Positions 1-5,756 are shown, counted from the stretch's first letter. The stretch: DNA of 6,702 nucleotides from Candidatus Bathyarchaeota archaeon (GCA_020344715.1 CP070828.1:1252472-1259173); one strand, 5' to 3'. Notes: generated from the sequence alone by a model not told the origin. Program-made: numbers and translations.

Positions 1-825
1 ATGAATCTGTTCGACTTGGTCTCGCTTGACTATAGAGAAAACAGTCTCTCCAATCATGGCCATGCTGCAACTGATATCAGCGCTGTCAGTCTCTCTTAGG
101 ACCTTTCGCAACCTGTTCGAAATTAACCCTACGTGCTCCGTGAATTTTCGGGAAGAGTCCATGAAATTTGAGATTGAAGGCTGTTCTACCAACTCATCCA
201 CAAGGTCTCCACCCAATTCGTTTATGCGTTGTCTAAAAGTCTCGCTAGTCAGAATCTTTGGGGTACGCATCGGACCAAGGCTTAGGCAGGCTACCGTGTG
301 GTCTTCGTTGACCGGTATTGATTTCACTTCTCCTACGTCTGGTGCTCCGGGTTTCACCCGTATTTGGAGTCCGCCAAAAGCTTCGTCGATGACTGTGCCA
401 AGTCCGGTTTTACATTCAATTTCAGCAACATGCGCTATTTGTGCCGCTTCTAAGCGGGATAACCTAAGGTCGAGAACATCGTTCAAGGCTAGAGCCAAGC
501 TTAAAGCTCCAGCGCCACTTGAACCAAATCCACATCCTATTGGAACCCTAACGTCGTGTTCGACGATAACTCTATAACTCTGCTCGACTTGAGAAAGGAA
601 AGCATTCGCGACACGCTTGGAAACTGGAGCGGAATGTGTGGCATTGTTCGTGAAAATTCCTACGGATTTTCTGGTTGATTTTTCAACTGCCACCTTGGTT
701 GTGATCCCGCGAGTTATTGAAACCCCTGCTCCTCTGGATCCTTTTAGCAGAGGATCGTTTGGCCGGTCTTTTATCTGAAAAAAACCTGTTACATGCCCTG
801 GTGAAAAGGCTCTAGCTTCTTCCAC
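1..825 (-). CDS. Pantoate kinase (GHMP family), 3' end beyond window
   Basis: This is the archaeal pantoate kinase that phosphorylates pantoate with ATP to 4-phosphopantoate, the step before phosphopantothenate synthetase in archaeal coenzyme A synthesis; it acts in the cytoplasm. The 275 visible residues begin MEEARAFSPGHVTGFF, the typical N-terminus of the family. Next come GSRGAG (29-34) and the glycine-rich GHMP ATP loop PIGCGFGSSGAGALS (95-109). A family-specific stretch around GLGTVIDEAFGG (141-152) follows, and then the C-terminal glycine motif AMIGETVF (256-263). GTG at 825-823 is chosen because it places the conserved AFSPGH motif directly after the start; a GGTG about seven bases upstream is a weak ribosome site. 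Pantoate kinases are usually about 290-310 residues, so perhaps 15-35 residues lie beyond the left edge. No partner CoA gene is visible. Family assignment is confident; I withhold a symbol because archaeal usage varies. Confidence 0.93.
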   Translation of the reverse strand, partial: MEEARAFSPGHVTGFFQIKDRPNDPLLKGSRGAGVSITRGITTKVAVEKSTRKSVGIFTNNATHSAPVSKRVANAFLSQVEQSYRVIVEHDVRVPIGCGFGSSGAGALSLALALNDVLDLRLSRLEAAQIAHVAEIECKTGLGTVIDEAFGGLQIRVKPGAPDVGEVKSIPVNEDHTVACLSLGPMRTPKILTSETFRQRINELGGDLVDELVEQPSISNFMDSSRKFTEHVGLISNRLRKVLRETDSADISCSMAMIGETVFSIVKRDQVEQIH

Positions 826-1098
826 GACAAAGCACCAAGAGTTTCGGTTGTCATGTCCATTGGATAGGTATGAGCTACATGAGAAAATACGTGCTGGGAT
901 AAGTATTTCGTATGGTTTGTATAAACCTGTTTAAACAACCTCTGTGTTTCTTCTGTTCCATTCTTTGAGGCTCTACGCTTTCGGGAGATCTTGCGCGCGC
1001 AAGTACCAACCTTGGCCAAGTAGAGAGAACTAGTCAGGTATGTGTATTTGTGACTGTTTCCGTGCAATCACTTTCAATTTCGCGTGCATATGTTCTGA
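826..1098. other. Palindrome-rich intergenic region
   Basis: This gap lies between the end of the ArsR-type gene and the start of pantoate kinase, both on the minus strand. No convincing gene was found in it. It holds four perfect palindromes or short inverted repeats: GGTTT-gtat-AAACC (914-927), GTTTAAAC (929-936), CTTGCGCGCGCAAG (990-1003) and CTTGGCCAAG (1011-1020). The minus-strand reading of 914-936 includes TTTATAC, which could serve as the TATA box for pantoate kinase with a leader of about 70 bases. That promoter assignment is tentative. Confidence 0.5.
990..1020. repeat. Two tandem CTTG...CAAG palindromes
   Basis: CTTGCGCGCGCAAG (990-1003) is a perfect 14-base palindrome, and CTTGGCCAAG (1011-1020) is a perfect 10-base palindrome. 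Seven bases separate them and their centres are 19 bases apart. Both have the same outer half-sites, CTTG and CAAG, around different GC-rich cores. They could be binding sites for a dimeric regulator or form short hairpins in RNA. No U-tract follows on either strand, so they do not look like terminators. Confidence 0.5.
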
Positions 1099-1704
1099 CT
1101 AAGCAAATTTCGGCGTTTCTCGACAGATTGAGAGTAAGAGCTGTCTAATCTCTCTACTGATTTTCTGTCTTTTCGCGAACTCTTCTTCTGACATCAGCAT
1201 AATATCTGCGTAGCGTTTTATCCAGTGAAGAGTCATAAAATCTAGATCTTTATCGAGTTTCACAAGCTCATCTTCAAGACTCTTTGCGCCTTTGTATTTT
1301 ATCATCTTAGTTTCTAAATCAATCAGCTTGGCTACAACCTCATCGTGACCTTCCATTTTGAAGCCGATTTTGTTCAATCCTTCAAGAACGTCCACCAAGT
1401 CAACCTTGATTGTTTCTTTGCGAAGTGATCCAATGCTGCAGATGAAAGTCTCTGCAGTTGCTTGATAGTAGCTTTCAACAATGTGATCAATGCGTTCTTC
1501 TCGTGCAACCTCCACCAAACCTATCTTTTCAAGCTTCTTGATGTGATGATAGATAGTTTGTGGCGTTATGCCCAGTTCTCCCGAAATCTGACTCACTGTC
1601 AGTTCTTTCACCCTGAGTAAAAAGATCATTTTCCTTCTAGTTTCGTCGCCCAGTAGTTTGAAAGCCTCGGGCCCAACTTCTTTTATTCGCTTCAATCCTT
1701 TCAC
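1099..1704 (-). CDS. ArsR-type winged-helix transcriptional regulator
   Basis: A 201-residue DNA-binding protein. The N-terminal third is an ArsR-like winged helix: helix 1 around AFKLLGDETRRKMIFLL (14-30), a turn and helix at LTVSQISGELG (35-45), the recognition helix in TPQTIYHHIKKLEKIGLVEV (47-66), and a wing ending near residue 84. Residues 100-201 are mostly charged helix and probably serve dimerisation or effector sensing. The ELCVCDL-type metal site of classical ArsR is absent and only two cysteines (89, 194) occur, so metal sensing is not supported. GTG at 1704-1702 is the only good start; no clear ribosome site precedes it. It follows the SEC-C gene by 48 bases on the same strand, so they are probably cotranscribed. 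Autoregulation through the palindromes at 1863-1894 is inferred. The target genes are unknown. Confidence 0.88.
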   Translation of the reverse strand: MKGLKRIKEVGPEAFKLLGDETRRKMIFLLRVKELTVSQISGELGITPQTIYHHIKKLEKIGLVEVAREERIDHIVESYYQATAETFICSIGSLRKETIKVDLVDVLEGLNKIGFKMEGHDEVVAKLIDLETKMIKYKGAKSLEDELVKLDKDLDFMTLHWIKRYADIMLMSEEEFAKRQKISREIRQLLLSICRETPKFA

Positions 1705-1716
1705 CGCTTGCCCATC

Positions 1717-1729
1717 AAAAAAAGGGGGG
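1717..1729 (-). terminator. C6T7 tract between SEC-C and ArsR genes
   Basis: Read on the minus strand, the 48-base spacer between the SEC-C gene and the ArsR-type gene contains six C followed by seven T. Archaeal RNA polymerase can terminate at U-runs without a hairpin, so this may cause partial termination and lower expression of the regulator. It could equally be a simple homopolymer. No stem precedes it. Confidence 0.25.
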
Positions 1730-1752
1730 AATGATTTTAAGAATTTTGCGGG

Positions 1753-1857
1753 CTATTTTCCGCAGCAGTCTTCATATTTGACGCCGCTTCCACACGGGCA
1801 TGGATCAGTTGGTTTTGGCTTCTCGGCTTTTGATTTGCACGAAGTCAGTTTTTTCAC
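1753..1857 (-). CDS. 34-residue SEC-C zinc-finger protein
   Basis: A very small protein that is almost entirely one SEC-C motif: PCPCGSGVKYEDCCGK at residues 19-34. The ligands C20, C22, C31 and C32 have the family spacing C-x-C-x8-C-C. SEC-C domains bind zinc and are best known at the C-terminus of bacterial SecA, where they contact SecB and ribosomes; they also occur in many unrelated proteins. Here the motif forms the last half of the gene, preceded only by a lysine-rich stretch (KKLTSCKSKAEKPKP). GTG at 1857-1855 is used because no other in-frame start lies upstream. A TATA-like element centred near 1887 is about 30 bases away, which suggests a leaderless or nearly leaderless message. It sits 48 bases ahead of the ArsR-type gene and probably shares its transcript. 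Its role is unknown; a zinc-binding partner of the regulator is one possibility. Confidence 0.8.
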   Translation of the reverse strand: MKKLTSCKSKAEKPKPTDPCPCGSGVKYEDCCGK

Positions 1858-1862
1858 CCCGT

Positions 1863-1894
1863 TAATATAATTATATTACAAGTATATTATACTT
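1863..1894 (-). promoter_or_regulatory. Promoter with two adjoining palindromes for SEC-C/ArsR
   Basis: TAATATAATTATATTA (1863-1878) is a perfect 16-base palindrome that starts six bases before the GTG of the SEC-C gene. One base further out lies AAGTATA-T-TATACTT (1880-1894), a perfect inverted repeat with a one-base centre. On the minus strand the second element, preceded by AA, resembles an archaeal BRE/TATA pair and is centred about 30 bases from the start codon. The first would then cover the space between the TATA box and the transcription start, an ideal place for a repressor. The ArsR-type protein encoded downstream is the obvious candidate, but binding is inferred. Confidence 0.65.
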
Positions 1895-1930
1895 TTGGCT
1901 TTAATGGATTATGTCTGTCTCAATTAATAG

Positions 1931-1943
1931 AAATATTTATAAC
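1931..1943 (+). promoter_or_regulatory. TATA-like promoter of the 76-residue gene
   Basis: AAATATTTATAAC on the plus strand resembles an archaeal TATA box. A start of transcription about 25 bases downstream would leave a leader of roughly 35 bases before ATG 2001, enough to hold the ribosome site at 1991-1996. It diverges from the SEC-C/ArsR promoter, about 40 bases from its palindromes, so a shared regulator could act on both. Confidence 0.5.
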
Positions 1944-2000
1944 TGAGATATGTGATGTTATTAAAACAGTCGTTTACATAATAATATGGTGGTGATAAGG

Positions 2001-2231
2001 ATGGAATGGCAAACGCCTGCAACAGGCCGAAAATCACGTTCAGTAAAGGAAAAGCTGTTCAGGCTAATCAGAGGACCACGAGCCGAAAGTCCTGACAGCT
2101 CTTTGCTCATCCCAACATCCGCATTTTCTCTTCATGAAACAGCAAACTCACGGAACAATTACTCTTTGACAGCGGAGTCGATAAGAGCCAAAGCATTGAT
2201 GTACCAGAGAATGATTGACCGACCCAAGTAG
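2001..2231 (+). CDS. Orphan 76-residue protein, unknown function
   Basis: I do not recognise this protein. It begins MEWQTPATGRKSRSVKEKLF and has a strongly basic N-terminal third (R10, K11, R13, K16, K18, R21, R24, R27). A polar, serine-rich middle follows, and then a C-terminal helix-prone stretch, TAESIRAKALMYQRMIDRPK. No membrane segment, signal peptide or cysteines are present, so it is probably cytoplasmic and may bind nucleic acid or a partner protein; that is inference from charge alone. ATG 2001 is preferred over in-frame ATG 1986 because GGTGAT (1991-1996) lies five bases before it, as at two other genes here. The gene is monocistronic: a TATA-like box lies upstream and a hairpin with T-run begins ten bases after the stop. 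That full set of signals argues it is a real gene. A minus-strand frame overlaps it and is judged a shadow. Confidence 0.7.
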   Translation: MEWQTPATGRKSRSVKEKLFRLIRGPRAESPDSSLLIPTSAFSLHETANSRNNYSLTAESIRAKALMYQRMIDRPK

Positions 2232-2240
2232 AACGCCCTC

Positions 2241-2276
2241 GAATCTGCGACACGCGGATTCTTCCCTCTCTTTTTT
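2241..2276 (+). terminator. Hairpin plus U-tract terminator
   Basis: GAATCTGCG (2241-2249) pairs with CGCGGATTC (2253-2261) in a nine-base-pair stem with one T-G wobble and a three-base loop. A pyrimidine-rich run ends in six T (2271-2276). It follows the stop codon of the 76-residue gene by nine bases. The form is that of a bacterial intrinsic terminator; in archaea the T-run alone may be the working part. Confidence 0.7.
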
Positions 2277-2438
2277 GAAGAGCACTGCACAATTGGCGGA
2301 GCGTGTTGACATCGCCGGCGGATCGCAACTTCACATGTGCGCGGATAGAAGACATGTGGAGATCACATCGCGGCTCTATGTATTATAGAATCCAAGCGTC
2401 ATTCGTGATTTCGTCCGGGGTTTTCTTTACGTGTGGTT
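2277..2438. other. Intergenic region between convergent genes
   Basis: This stretch separates the terminator of the plus-strand 76-residue gene from the stop codon of the minus-strand 106-residue gene. It contains the palindrome CACATGTG (2333-2340) and the short inverted repeat ATGTG-gagat-CACAT just after it, but no gene that I can support. A minus-strand frame starting at 2355 covers part of it and is discussed among the rejected items. Confidence 0.4.
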
Positions 2439-2759
2439 TCATCTAACCCGTTCACTATGTATGATAAGGTTCTCTTGGTGTGAAGACAAACGGTCAAATT
2501 CACCTTTTATAGAACTGAAAACCTCGTCTTCACGCCAATTCTTGCCATAGTCAAAGTAAACAGTACTCCACTCTCTCCCTGGTCGCGTGTAGTAGACCCA
2601 AACTGATAGAAGATGTTTCTTCTGAGAGACCTCGATATCCGCTCCGACGGTCTCAGCCATTCTCACTACTGCTCTTCCAACAGTCCTAAACCTTTCGCGT
2701 ATGCGTATACCCGAGACCAAAGGAATGCAGATTCTAAATCTGCCCCCGTTGAAAACCAC
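2439..2759 (-). CDS. Uncharacterised 106-residue protein
   Basis: I cannot name the family. The first 40 residues are basic and beta-prone (VFNGGRFRICIPLVSGIRIR). The middle reads like an alternating strand pair rich in aromatics: LLSVWVYYTRPGREWSTVYF (47-66). An acidic helix, WREDEVFSSIKGEFDRL (72-88), follows. There is no membrane segment or signal peptide. GTG at 2759-2757 is chosen over an earlier in-frame GTG at 2768 because GGTGAT lies five bases upstream, matching the spacing seen at the 76-residue gene and the PNGase-like gene. It follows a short frame (2781-2891) by 21 bases on the same strand and may be the last gene of a transcript that starts upstream. The composition and ribosome site support a real gene; the function is unknown. 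Confidence 0.65.
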   Translation of the reverse strand: MVFNGGRFRICIPLVSGIRIRERFRTVGRAVVRMAETVGADIEVSQKKHLLSVWVYYTRPGREWSTVYFDYGKNWREDEVFSSIKGEFDRLSSHQENLIIHSERVR

Positions 2760-2780
2760 GATTATCACCGAGGCGCGCTG

Positions 2781-2891
2781 TCAAACATAGCCTTCGTCCA
2801 GCAGTTTTTCTATCTCAGCGTAGTTCTTCTGTTTGGCTAGCTGCTGGATGTGGTCAAGTCTTCTTATTATTTCATTTGTGAAGTCTGTCAA
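2781..2891 (-). CDS. Possible 36-residue helical protein or gene remnant
   Basis: From TTG at 2891-2889 the frame reads MTDFTNEIIRRLDHIQQL and ends AEIEKLLDEGYV. This is an amphipathic, charged helix with the look of real protein. The in-frame stop is only four codons upstream, so a longer form would need a frame change. GATGA lies four bases before the TTG and is an acceptable ribosome site, and a TATA-like CTTTTATTG on the minus strand is centred about 30 bases upstream. It ends 21 bases before the 106-residue gene. It may be a genuine small protein, or the surviving end of a decayed gene. No function can be offered. Confidence 0.4.
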   Translation of the reverse strand: MTDFTNEIIRRLDHIQQLAKQKNYAEIEKLLDEGYV

Positions 2892-2895
2892 GTCT

Positions 2896-3042
2896 TCATC
2901 TCAACTTGCCGTTGATGCCAGAGCAATAAAAGACACGTGTTGCAACGCCTCTGAACAGAGTAGAGAGAGAAAGCTGGAAATAATCGTGCGTGTACGGTTT
3001 CGCACTGCTTCTGAAGCAGTTACACGAAGTTCTCTTCTTCAT
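2896..3042 (-). CDS. Doubtful 48-residue frame after the exporter gene
   Basis: An ATG-initiated frame beginning MKKRTSCNCFRSSAKPYTHD that lies between the MFS exporter gene and the next short frame on the same strand. No ribosome site is evident before its ATG, the composition is rich in serine and cysteine with no clear pattern, and several DNA palindromes fall inside it. It is included only because otherwise about 260 bases (2892-3148) would have no gene; it is more likely non-coding. Confidence 0.15.
   Translation of the reverse strand: MKKRTSCNCFRSSAKPYTHDYFQLSLSTLFRGVATRVFYCSGINGKLR
2933..3020. repeat. Cluster of four palindromes
   Basis: Four perfect palindromic elements lie within 88 bases: ACACGTGT (2933-2940), GTTGCAAC (2939-2946, overlapping the first), CTCTG-AA-CAGAG (2949-2960) and ACTGCTTC-T-GAAGCAGT (3004-3020). 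The last has eight-base arms around a one-base centre. They lie downstream of the exporter stop codon and upstream of the short minus-strand frames. They could be operators or mRNA hairpins; no U-tract follows on the minus strand. Confidence 0.5.
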
Positions 3043-3148
3043 CGGTTGGCAACAAGATCTATGTCGAGCTGTGTTCGTTTCACGGTATCTAAGGTTTGGG
3101 TTTCACCGAAGTACCTACTCTGAGCTTCGCCTTTCGACGCCTTCGTTC

Positions 3149-4387
3149 TTACTCTTCCTTGATTTCTTCCACATGTTTCATGTCAGTAAAAAACCAAGAA
3201 AATGTCAGCGTCAACATCCCCAACCCTGCACACACGACGTATACATTGGAGGTTCTCGTGAATTCCACTATAATCCCAGAAAGAATCATGCCGAATGGCG
3301 ATGCGGCTGAGGCCAGTGCCCCAATAACTGAGTTTATTCGCCCTAGCATTTTCAAGGGAACGACAGTTTGGATTATTGTCTGAATTGAAACGTTGGCTAT
3401 TGGAAGACAACAGCCAATGATTAGTCCGCCTACCGCCATGAACCAAAACAGGCCCGTGGGAGTCAGAGCCACAACGGCATATCCTAAGAAGATGACATAA
3501 ACCGAAAACACGATTGCCACCATTTTCCTTTTGAACCCTTTCGTCACTGACATCAACAACCCACCGGCGAGTATTCCCCCTTGAAAGAAAGCCATAACCA
3601 AAGCCAAATCTGGAGCGTCTCCTAGATGGTCGAATCTTACATAATACGGCATCAAAGTCGATAAAGGCGTAAGTAAGAAGTTCAGGGCGGTTGCCAGAAC
3701 AATAAACGGTAGAAGCCCCCTTGCGTTCTTTATGAACGCCAAGCCTTCACCAAAATCCTTCTTGAAAGACGATCTAGTCGGGTCCTCGTCTTGGTTCCTT
3801 CTCACTGACGGTATCTTGATTATCAAGAGTGGAATCACCGCCATTATGAAAGTAGCCGCATCAATCCAAAGAATCTGATCGATTCTCCAGACCTCCAACA
3901 GCAAAGCGGCTACGACTGGTCCGATCAACGTAGTCGCTCCCGAAAGAAGGTAGTTCACCCCATTCATGCGGCTTAGTTTTTCGCGGGGAACCATCAGGGG
4001 CACAATAGCTGACGCCGCGGGATTATGAAAGGCTTGAAATATGCCTCTTAGTGTCAGTAACCCCAAAACCAACCAAATTGAGACTATATTCAGCCAAAAC
4101 AGAAGGATGAGGGCTACGGTGGCTACAGCTTGCAAGAGGTCTACGACACCAATCATCGCTTTGCGACTCCATCTATCTACCAACACACCGGCAAAAGGCA
4201 TGAGGATTACCAGGGGAGCAAGACCTGCGAAGGAGGCTACTGCTAGATACAGAGGGCTTTCCGTTTCTAAAGTTATCCACCAGATTATCACGAAGCTAGC
4301 AATAGATGATCCCAGCAATGAAATCAATTGCCCTGACCAAAGGGTCAGGTAGCTTGTGAACGTCGTTTGGGTAGCTTGTGTTTCCAT
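3149..4387 (-). CDS. MFS drug/metabolite exporter (MFS_3/DHA3-like)
   Basis: A 412-residue integral membrane transporter of the major facilitator superfamily, most like the MFS_3/MefA-type proton-driven exporters. About twelve hydrophobic segments form two halves separated by a charged cytoplasmic loop (roughly 190-222, with RRNQDEDPTRSSFKKD). The motif A loop GVLVDRWSRK (67-76) carries the expected D71, R72, R75 and K76. RGIFQAFHNPAASAIVP (114-130) and the later GRINSVIGALASAASPFG (349-366) are typical of this subgroup. Length is normal and the frame is intact. ATG at 4387 has GAGGAT seven to eight bases upstream. The C-terminal tail is acidic and cytoplasmic. Substrate cannot be read from the sequence; macrolide-type efflux is only a family label. 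The promoter is unclear. Downstream minus-strand short frames may be cotranscribed. Confidence 0.9.
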   Translation of the reverse strand: METQATQTTFTSYLTLWSGQLISLLGSSIASFVIIWWITLETESPLYLAVASFAGLAPLVILMPFAGVLVDRWSRKAMIGVVDLLQAVATVALILLFWLNIVSIWLVLGLLTLRGIFQAFHNPAASAIVPLMVPREKLSRMNGVNYLLSGATTLIGPVVAALLLEVWRIDQILWIDAATFIMAVIPLLIIKIPSVRRNQDEDPTRSSFKKDFGEGLAFIKNARGLLPFIVLATALNFLLTPLSTLMPYYVRFDHLGDAPDLALVMAFFQGGILAGGLLMSVTKGFKRKMVAIVFSVYVIFLGYAVVALTPTGLFWFMAVGGLIIGCCLPIANVSIQTIIQTVVPLKMLGRINSVIGALASAASPFGMILSGIIVEFTRTSNVYVVCAGLGMLTLTFSWFFTDMKHVEEIKEE

Positions 4388-4645
4388 GTGATATCCTCGG
4401 CTATGTATCCTTCTAACGTGTAGGATTGACCACTTTAGTTAAATCTTTTGAAAAGAAGTGATCAGTCTATCAACCGCAGATGAGAATCCACACACGAGAC
4501 CGTGCATGAGCGGTTCTAGCACATATGTCCCGAAGTTTTGCCGAATTGTAGTGCGTGCGTTAGCCTGATGCACTAGTGAAAGCGTAATCTTTTACTGTAA
4601 TGTAGCAGTGGAATACTCGTATTTCAGATCGAGAAGGAACAAGCT
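4388..4645. other. Divergent intergenic region with nested stems
   Basis: This gap separates the divergent exporter and CitG-family genes. AACCGC (4472-4477) is complementary to GCGGTT (4510-4515), enclosing CACG-agac-CGTG (4493-4504). Further right AGTGC (4550-4554) is complementary to GCACT (4570-4574). Both transcripts need promoters here. On the minus strand ATTTAACTAAA, around 4434-4444, is a possible TATA box for the exporter. For CitG no element stands out. GAAGG (4633-4638) is the likely ribosome site for the GTG at 4646. Confidence 0.4.
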
Positions 4646-5602
4646 GTGACGAAAGAACCACAAGTTGACGCAGCTGAGCATGTTGCTGAGTGTCTTCAGC
4701 TCGCCGTTCTTTTGGAAGTGAGTGCGTATCCTAAACCGGGCAATGTGCACAGAACCGCGGATTTCGAAGAGACGAGATATGAACATTTCGTGGCTTCCGC
4801 TGTAGCTCTCGCTCCTTGTTTTAGAGAGGCTGCTCAACAAGGAGTCCTAGTCGCCAAGGGAGTAATCAGTCCTGATGAGATTGGAACGGGGAAGTTGATC
4901 AAGGACACGGTCGAACATGTGAAACGTTGGCAACGCGGCGGAAACACCGTCTTAGGAACCATAATGTTGCTCATGCCAATCGCTTCTGCCGCTGGAATCG
5001 CTCTCACCAAAAACCCATTTTCTGCTTCCCGTCTCAGAAAACACATCAAGAGAGTTGTAGCTGCAACCACGCCGATGGATGCCGTTAGCGTTTACGAGGC
5101 GATCTTAGCTGCTAAACCGGGCGGTTTGGGAAAAGCACCCAAGCTTGACGCAACTGATGCATCTTCTAAACAGAAGATTCTAGAGGATAAAATTTCCCTT
5201 TGGGACGTATTCAAAATTTCCTCGTCGTGGGACTCCATCTCCTCCGAATGGGTGAATAACTATTCCATCACCTTTGATGTAGGCTATCCATATTTTCTTG
5301 AAACGCTCGAAAAGACTCGCGATGTAAACAAGGCTACTGTGCATACTTTCCTCAAGATTCTTTCAGAAATTCCCGATACTTTGATAGCCAGAAAGTCAGG
5401 CGTCGTCAAGGCAGAGGAGATTTCCAGGCAAGCTAGGCAGATTCTACAAGCCGGAGCCCTAACAACTCGAAAGGGCAAGGAACAGCTGCTGTTGTTTGAT
5501 GAGAGGCTTCGAGACTCTAAGCATAGATTGAATCCCGGAACCACCGCAGATCTCACCGCTGCCGTGCTGGCTGTTGCCACACTGAATGGATACAAACCCT
5601 GA
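4646..5602 (+). CDS. CitG-family triphosphoribosyl-dephospho-CoA synthase homologue
   Basis: Characterised family members (CitG, MdcB) transfer dephospho-CoA onto the ribose of ATP with release of adenine, making the precursor of the prosthetic group of citrate or malonate lyase carrier proteins. The 318-residue protein has the family landmarks in order: EVSAYPKPGNVHR (24-36), a long helical core with GGNTVLGTIMLLMPIASAAG (98-117), DVGYPYF (211-217), and the C-terminal NPGTTADLTAA (296-306). It is cytoplasmic with no signal peptide. GTG 4646 is preceded by GAAGG at eight bases. Length is slightly above that of bacterial CitG. No lyase subunit, acyl carrier protein or CitX-like gene is nearby, so the archaeal acceptor and even the exact product are open. 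I recall homologues in gene sets for tetrahydromethanopterin synthesis, which would make a different ribosyl-nucleotide role possible. Family certain, reaction uncertain. Confidence 0.87.
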   Translation: MTKEPQVDAAEHVAECLQLAVLLEVSAYPKPGNVHRTADFEETRYEHFVASAVALAPCFREAAQQGVLVAKGVISPDEIGTGKLIKDTVEHVKRWQRGGNTVLGTIMLLMPIASAAGIALTKNPFSASRLRKHIKRVVAATTPMDAVSVYEAILAAKPGGLGKAPKLDATDASSKQKILEDKISLWDVFKISSSWDSISSEWVNNYSITFDVGYPYFLETLEKTRDVNKATVHTFLKILSEIPDTLIARKSGVVKAEEISRQARQILQAGALTTRKGKEQLLLFDERLRDSKHRLNPGTTADLTAAVLAVATLNGYKP

Positions 5603-5756
5603 AGTGCAATCTTCCACGAAGACTACAACAAAATGAGGGCCTTGACACAGGCAGTGGTCACTTCCAATCTGTACATACTTCAGAATGCCCACTATTTTCG
5701 TGCTCGCAACTTCCCTTTTAGATTGCTTCATTCACGTTTTCTAGTAGGGTTGCACC
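5603..5756. other. Intergenic region after the CitG-family gene
   Basis: No gene is supported here. AGTAGGG (5743-5749) precedes the ATG of the 35-residue membrane protein by seven bases and may be its ribosome site. Short T-rich runs occur around 5710-5740, which may end the CitG transcript, but no stem stands out. Confidence 0.3.

Noticed and set aside
26..577. Long plus-strand open frame of 183 codons
   Set aside because: It lies entirely opposite the pantoate kinase gene, whose motifs are unmistakable. The plus-strand translation is serine-rich and shows no family pattern.
789..1067. Minus-strand frame of 92 codons ahead of pantoate kinase
   Set aside because: It starts at TTG with no ribosome site, overlaps the first codons of pantoate kinase in another frame, and its composition is not protein-like. 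The palindromes inside it fit a regulatory gap better.
1099..1704. Metal-sensing ArsR/SmtB repressor
   Set aside because: The characteristic cysteine-rich motif in the DNA-binding helix is absent and there are only two widely spaced cysteines, so only the fold is claimed.
2107..2355. Minus-strand frame of 82 codons beginning MSSIRAHVKLRSAGD
   Set aside because: The first 40 residues look plausible, but the rest is opposite the 76-residue gene and its terminator, which have a full set of expression signals. A GTGAT seven bases before its ATG is a weaker match than GGTGAT. It was the closest call among the shadows.
4041..4352. Plus-strand frame opposite the N-terminal part of the exporter
   Set aside because: The exporter frame has clear MFS motifs and about twelve membrane segments; the opposite frame has no recognisable features.
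4472..4520. Resemblance to group II intron domain V (GATGAGAATC followed by GCGGTTCT)
   Set aside because: The catalytic AGC triad, the short fixed stem length and the tetraloop position of domain V are not present, and no reverse transcriptase gene is nearby.
5284..5731. Two minus-strand frames opposite the end of the CitG-family gene
   Set aside because: They overlap the conserved NPGTTADLTAA region of CitG and have no ribosome sites or family pattern.
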